From Eonycteris spelaea (taxonomy: Eukaryota > Chordata > Mammalia > Chiroptera > Pteropodidae): a stretch of DNA of 64,000 bases. The notes under the pieces are model-generated. The model was not told the origin of the DNA. It worked only from the letters and a program-made list of their open reading frames with translations, and ran no database searches. Position 1 is the stretch's first letter. The number at the start of each line of letters is the position of its first letter. Of the stretch, positions 58,607 through 64,000 are shown piece by piece. Position numbers and translations under genes: made by a program. The stretch spans positions 930,001 through 994,000 of the forward strand of contig PUFA01000313.1 of the NCBI GenBank assembly GCA_003508835.1. The letters run 5' to 3'.

Positions 58607-59195
58607 ATGAGCCCTCCCCCAGAGCAGCCCAAATGAAAAACAGCCCTAAAACAATAGCCTTGACTTAACTGTCGGACCTGACACGATAATGAGGCAATGA
58701 CAGGGAAATTCCCCAACAGGCATGTGCAGAAGGACAGCTGGTGTGACCTAAAATTCACCTCTGCTTCATTAACAATCATTATAATAAATTTATATTGCGG
58801 TTTTGACCTCCCTTACATGCAAACCGAGTGCGTTATGAGTATACGCATGGTCAGAGAGGCTATATGAGAAACCTGTCAACCAAGGCTTGTAGGGGAAGGG
58901 TTAAGGTGGCAAGGGGAGGACCAAAGCCTTGTAGCAAAGAACTGAATAAAAGAGCCCAATGCAGGAGGCTTCAGGCTGACCTCTCTTGGCGGCCCACTCT
59001 CCCTTCTGATAGTGTACTTTATCTTCAGAGTTGACTGCTCCTAGCAGCCTACTCTCCCATCCTGAGAAGTGTACTTTCGCTTTCAATAAAACCAGCTTGC
59101 TTATAAACTTCTGGGCATCTGCCCTTGATTTATTGTCACTTGACGCCAAGAACCAAGGACCGGGAGTTCCAGGACTCCCCAAAACTGGTAACAAA
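58607..59195 (+). mobile_element. Class I (gamma-like) ERV LTR
   Basis: The forward strand has a GAATAAAAGAG TATA-like box at about 58943, repeated 'cccactctcccttctgatag' and 'cctactctcccatcctgaga' blocks in R, and a CAATAAAACC polyadenylation signal at about 59083. A T-rich U5 follows, ending 'aactggtaaca' near 59192. The TGAGCCC at 58607 is a plausible start. ACTA lies just before it and near the right end, but one base off, so the borders are approximate. No internal retroviral sequence follows, so it is probably a solo LTR. The 68- and 108-codon frames inside it are spurious. Confidence 0.78.
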
Positions 59196-59199
59196 CTAA

Positions 59200-60115
59200 T
59201 ATCCTCAAAACATTTCTTTTCCAACAATCACTAAAGAGAAAGAAATCCAGGATACCAAAGTAATAGAATTCTCAATTTGGGAACATTTAGGAGGAGAAAT
59301 CAAGTAAAATCCTTGGTTCTTTGCTCCATTTCATGCTCACCCTGAAGCACTCCAAGCTTACCTGAGAGAAGACGTGTGGCATGAGGCAATGTATGGAAGA
59401 GAGATGACTCTTGGTGCTCACTTTACAGTGCTCTGTAGACAACCTTAAGTTGCTATTACAGATTGGAAACAAACAGTGGTCAGAGTCATCAGAGGAACAA
59501 ACAAACATTTTTTGTGTTGAATATATATGCAATGATTAAAAGCATGACATTTTAAATTACCTGTAGGAATTTTAGGAGAGCGGTTATCATGCTCTTTAAT
59601 TGGTTATCTTTGCTCTTTGTTCTTTGTGGATTTTCAGAGAACACAATGACATGGCAGTAATTTTCACTATTGCAGGAAGATTGTTTTTCAGAACATATCA
59701 CCCTAATTAAATTTTTCCCCAAATACTTTAAAAAACACATGTGTTTGAATCATTGAGTACATTTTCCATTCCGATTAATATTCATGCAAGGGAGAAATCA
59801 TAAAACTACAATGTGAAATTGAATAACAATAAAATGAATGACTAAGATCTACTAAAATGAAATGTAAATATTGAACATGCTTCAGTTTTTCATTTTAAGT
59901 AGTTAAAACAACAGTAACTCATAATTATGGTACAAACTATGGAAATCCATCAGCCAAATACCAGAAAAAAATTGGGAATAAATCACATCCACTTACACAA
60001 TGTCAGTTTAAAAAAAAGGTTTTGGAACTCAAGGACAAGTTGCACCATTAGCAATTTTTATGTCATTCTTCTCAAAATCCTTTACTCAGAGGTGGGTGAT
60101 ATGAATAGACCAACT
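59200..60115. other. Unique sequence, nothing recognised
   Basis: AT-rich with no repeat or gene recognised. The short reverse frames at 59287-59532 and 59552-59740 have no family signature. Confidence 0.5.
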
Positions 60116-60119
60116 TTTG

Positions 60120-60260
60120 CCTTGAAATTGGAAGACCCATGATTGCGCACTTGCTCTGCAACTACTCTTGGCCATGTGACCTCTGGAAAATCCCTTAACT
60201 TCTCAGATTTTCCATTTCCTCAGCCATAAAAGAGATGATTTACTTTCGTGAGACAGTTAA
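60120..60260 (+). mobile_element. MIR SINE relic
   Basis: 'ggccatgtgacctctggaaa atcccttaacttctcag' and 'ccatttcctcagccataaaa' are MIR core blocks. Confidence 0.8.
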
Positions 60261-60339
60261 GTAATATACAATAAGAAGTTGTAACAAATGACCAGCGTCT
60301 TTTCACACAGTAAAACACAATTAAACCATGGTATAGTGA

Positions 60340-60790
60340 ACCTGTTACCTAAATTGCATAGCAAGCTACTTCAAAACTGAGTGGTTTAAAAGAACGATTT
60401 TACTATTTCTCACTGTTTCTGAGCTTGGGGTTTATCACAGAGTTTTAGAGCGTCTCCATATGTTCTTGCCGCATGAGCTAGTTTGGGCTTCCTCACAGCA
60501 TGGCAGCCTCAGGGCAGTTCTATTATTTACATGGTGGCTGGCATTCCCCAGAAAGAATGTCCCCCACAAATCAGGCAGAAGTTCACAGTATTTTGATGAC
60601 TTAACTTTGGAAGTCATATAGCATCTCTAGTGAACAAGGCAGTCATGAAAGGCCAAAATTCAAGGGGAGGGGACATTCAAGACATTCAAGTCTTGTCCAA
60701 GTCACACCGTAAGAAGAGCATGTGGAATAAGAGATAGTATTGTAATTATCCTTGGAGAAACTACAATCTGCTGCAAATAGTATTAAAATG
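60340..60790. mobile_element. MaLR-type LTR remnant
   Basis: Blocks 'caaaactgagtggtttaaaa', 'cagcatggcagcctcagggc' and 'aattcaaggggaggggacat' match the same LTR group as the one at 38575. Confidence 0.6.
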
Positions 60791-60999
60791 AATTTTTTCT
60801 ATCATTAATGTTGGTCTGATTTGAAAGATACCTTGAAGGCCCCATTTTCCAATGAAATTACTCCCTCAGTACCATGATCCCAATCAATTACTTTAGAATA
60901 GCATTGCATCCCACAATTTCCTGTTAACTTGCAAAGAAAAACATTTAATACTATATGAGACATCTGCTCTGCATTACATAATATTCTATATGTTTTTTA

Positions 61000-61140
61000 T
61001 ATACACATATTAGCATCCTTAATCTGGACTTTTGTAAAGTAGGGAGTATTTCCATTTTACCAAAGAATCTGAGATTCAGAGAAATTAGGTAACATGTCCA
61101 GGTCACAGAAATCGAATTTTGATTCGTCACTTCTTTTACT
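61000..61140 (-). mobile_element. MIR SINE relic
   Basis: Reverse MIR: 'ttccattttaccaaagaatc tgagattcagag' and 'aggtaacatgtccaggtcac'. Confidence 0.75.
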
Positions 61141-61184
61141 ACATTGTATGACTTCTCTCTTTAATAGCAAATACTTAAATATCA

Positions 61185-61380
61185 CTCAGTTCCAGACACT
61201 CTGAAACATACACACACACTTAGTCTTCGCCCAACCCTGTGAATTAAGCACTATTATTATTTCCATTCTATAGATGTGGAAAAATGAAGCAAAGAGGAAT
61301 TATTTAACCTGTCCAAGGCTAGATAGCTAGTAAGTGGTGGAGCCTGATTTTGCACTGAGATCTGAATCCCAAATTATTCT
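61185..61380 (-). mobile_element. MIR SINE relic
   Basis: Reverse MIR: 'ccaaccctgtgaattaagca', 'ttccattctatagatgtgga', 'tagctagtaagtggtggagc', 'gatctgaatccc'. It is a second, separate MIR immediately after the previous one. Confidence 0.85.
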
Positions 61381-61429
61381 GGAATTATTAAAATCTTAAC
61401 AAGTTAGCATAAATCAGTCTTTTGACTTT

Positions 61430-61445
61430 GTTTTTTTTTTTTTTT
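61430..61445. repeat. Poly(T) run
   Basis: About 15 T at 61431-61445, next to a G/T-rich unique segment (61446-61500). It may be the reversed poly(A) tail of an unrecognised retroposon. Confidence 0.85.
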
Positions 61446-61739
61446 GAGTGGAAGGGTGGGTCCACACTGGGCATTTGGTGTGGGTCGGGGGAGGTCATGA
61501 GGAGATAAAAGGGGTTGTTTTAAGAAGCTTCTTGTTACCTGAGAGTGATCACAGTGGTGGTGGTAACATGGAAGGACAGTCAATACACAAAAAAACAAGG
61601 TCTGCCGCCTTCTCAATTTTTCTGGGGCTGCATAAGTCTCTGACTACTCAAATGCATCCGAAATCATTATATTAGCGAAACACATTTTCTGTGGTAAAGG
61701 GAGAAATACAGATCATAATCTAATATAGTATGCTACTGT

Positions 61740-62270
61740 TATTCTCTGTTAGTTGGTAGCCAGGCTTTTTTTGTCTATCGTGCATTGTTATTATGCATGT
61801 ATTTATCAATCGAGCTCCAAATCTTGTTGCTTTATCTGTAAAAAGCAGTATCACAAGCAGGTGTTCATTCTTTGCCCTTAACCTTTGTAATGAAAGGTGA
61901 GGAAAAAGTCACTATTTGCATACTTTCATTAATACAAGCAATTTGAAATTCAGCTAGAAAGGAAGCAATTCATTTATGGCAGATACACACAGCGAACACT
62001 GGTATTTGTGCTATTCAAAGTGACTTCTCCATTTATGACACTGCAACTGCAGTTGTTTCTTCTAGAATCAGGTTGTGATAAGGTAATCACGCGATAGCTG
62101 TGTGATAAAAAGCAACACACATAATTTGCCTGAGCTTCAATTTACTTGACGGCAAAGTGAGTTAAAGCCTTTTCTGGCCTCATCATAGGAAACGCAAGCT
62201 AAAAAATAACGTTGAGCTTTAAAGTGCATGTAGATTGCATGGAAGCTTTGTTATATTAGTTCATATAAAT
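61740..62270. other. Conserved-looking non-coding block
   Basis: Repeat-free sequence with many candidate factor cores: 'attatgcatgtatttatcaa', 'actatttgcatactttcatt' (octamer-like TATTTGCATA), and GATAAGG in 'ttgtgataaggtaatcacg'. No coding frame. Conservation is inferred by eye. Confidence 0.32.
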
Positions 62271-62279
62271 AGATGTATT

Positions 62280-62640
62280 GTTATTTGGTCACGTGTACAC
62301 AAATATTATTTATTTAAAAGCACATATTTAATGATGTTCACCATGTACCAGGTGTAGTTCCAGGTGCCAAGGATAAATCAGTTAACAAAACACAACAAAA
62401 CAGCCATACTCTACTTGAACTTTTCATTCCAGTGGGGAAAGATAGAACATAAACAAGTCAACAGGTAATTACCCGGCATGTCAGATGTTGGTGATAGGCG
62501 ACATGAAGAACAATAAAGGATATAGGAGAGCCATGGTTTTGGAGTTCTACCTGTGCGTTGGATGGAGGAAAAGGGGATACTAGTTTATATAGATAGAATG
62601 ATCCAAGAGTGCCTCTCTGATAAGGTACCATTTGAAATAA
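62280..62640 (+). mobile_element. L2-type ancient repeat
   Basis: 'catgtaccaggtgtagttcc aggtgccaagg' and 'ttccagtggggaaagataga' resemble the same ancient family as 53170-54200. Confidence 0.6.
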
Positions 62641-62909
62641 GGTAAATTTGAGAATTTTATATCATGACATTAAGATGATCCAGAGTAATGCGATTATTTT
62701 TAAATTACTGCCTTATAAGTTAAAATTTATTTAAAAATACGTTAATTTTAAAACTGCATGCAATATTTGTTTTAAAAAGTGGTATTTTGTCAAAGGGGTA
62801 ATAACTAGTTCCACCTCAGCTTTATTTCAATAATGAAACTTTTTTTCAATCGATGATTTTTCCTATTTTATTTATGTGGGATGGGCCGAAGAGGTTCCCT
62901 TTCTCTTAA

Positions 62910-63190
62910 TGGCTGTGATTTTATTGAGTGTCTTCTATGTGCCATACATTTTATATATACAACCTTATCTTTCAACCCAACAAATATCCTGAAAAGTTGG
63001 TATTATTGTAATCATTATGGGTGTTTAAGGAAACTATGTTTAGTTATCTAATTGTATCCTTATAACAATCTGTGACTCAAGTATCTCTACATGAATTTTA
63101 AACAAAAGAAAATACTTGCAGAAAGAGGTGCTCCAAGGTCTCACACAACCACTAGATGGAGAACCAAGATTTTGACTTAGCTTTGTCCAA
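62910..63190 (-). mobile_element. MIR SINE relic
   Basis: Reverse MIR order, diverged: 'tgtcttctatgtgccataca', 'gttggtattattgtaatcat', 'ccaaggtctcacacaaccac'. Confidence 0.65.
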
Positions 63191-63719
63191 CTCTGACTTG
63201 CTACTCTTTTTCCTCTAACACCATGCTGCCTTCCCCATCCCTAGATAATTAAAATGAAATACTTCTCTTGGAATATGTTCCATGAATTCCAATATCCTGC
63301 TAGTTTCTCACTCTCTGCTTTGTGGCTTCTGAAATGGTTTTAACAAAAATCGAGATTTAGCCATGGATAATTAATCCATAATGGTTAATGGAGGAGAACT
63401 AAGGGCTTTCCACATTTCACCTAGAATCTTTGAACATGACATCAAGTAAAGAAAGTACTACACCTTATTCAATATCATAGTCATTATTTTTCTTTAGTTG
63501 GCACAGAATGTTCTTTTTGTCTTTGCAAAATGCAAGAGGTTTTTTTTCTTGAAGCTGATGGTCTGTAAATTGATGTGAACACATATATACGATTAGTCTT
63601 TAAGATGTAAGGGATATTGATATTGGACTACTCTGTCTGTATGATACAGAAACCTCTACAAACAGAGTGAATTTGCTGTTAAGTCAAGTTGTAGGTTACT
63701 CCATGGATACTAGCTATTC

Positions 63720-64000
63720 TTAACACCTCATTCTTCCTTGCCAACATCCCTCATGTTTAATTAATCAGAAAATCCTGAAAATTCTGCCTTTAAAATTTTA
63801 TTTTGTGCTCTATAATCACCACCTTAGTTTAAACCATCATCATATCTTCCCTGGACTATTAATGTGACCTCCTCCCTAACTAATCTTCCTATTTCCCCAC
63901 TTCTTCCCTCCAGTCCATCCTATACACAGCAGCCGCAGTGATCTGTGGAAAACACAAATTTGATAATGTCATCAGACTCCCTTCCCAATTCCAGATTTTC
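63720..64000 (+). mobile_element. L2 fragment running off the window
   Basis: 'caccaccttagtttaaacca tcatcatatc', 'ctccagtccatcctatacac agcagccgcagtgatctg' and 'aatgtcatcagactccct' match an internal part of L2. The element continues beyond the window. Confidence 0.7.

Noticed and set aside
1..64000. tRNA genes, CRISPR arrays, prokaryotic operons, phage or plasmid features
   Set aside because: None were found. The whole window is mammalian repeat-rich DNA, and the regular arrays are simple microsatellites.

Overview
This is mammalian nuclear DNA, AT-rich and dominated by decayed transposons. It contains no intact protein-coding gene of ordinary length. LINE-1, MIR and L2 fragments, MaLR-type and ERV LTRs and a MER5A-like DNA transposon indicate a placental mammal. 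No primate Alu, rodent B1/B2, carnivore SINEC or horse ERE was recognised. A 5S rRNA-like, A-tailed insertion at 58153-58272 resembles the 5S-derived SINEs described from fruit bats, and every L1 here is broken. A pteropodid bat is therefore my tentative guess; another laurasiatherian cannot be excluded.

Layout. 1-6985: a short L1 with clean target-site duplications, two MaLR-like LTR remnants, a reverse-strand ERV LTR (2587-3065) with probable decayed internal sequence, and a reverse L1 fragment. 6990-17400: the least repeat-rich part, with MIR/L2 relics, a GC/CpG-rich stretch (about 9590-11340) and the one gene-like locus. That locus is a two-exon unit at 16256-16813 with CRE-like upstream elements and good splice sites, and its reading frames resemble the testis-specific SPANX-N family. 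17700-30700: a nest of L1s inside L1s, up to four layers deep, whose youngest layer is a 651-bp solo LTR. 30700-34200: unique DNA with a MIR and a conserved-looking block. 34200-37340: an L1 3' end and a HAL1/L1 ORF1-type element carrying a 76-bp retro-insertion. 37340-43520: LTR, MIR and unique DNA. 43520-51720: forward-strand L1/HAL1-like elements interrupted by an 840-bp repeat and by a fragment of endogenous retroviral pol. 51720-64000: unique, possibly regulatory DNA with MIR/L2 relics, a complex microsatellite holding an inverted 32-bp copy of upstream sequence, two ERV LTRs and the 5S-derived insertion.

The genes do not form a pathway. The main biological candidates are the SPANX-N-like locus, which would suggest X linkage by analogy with primates and rodents, and several conserved-looking non-coding blocks. 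All family names come from memory of consensus sequences; no database search was run.
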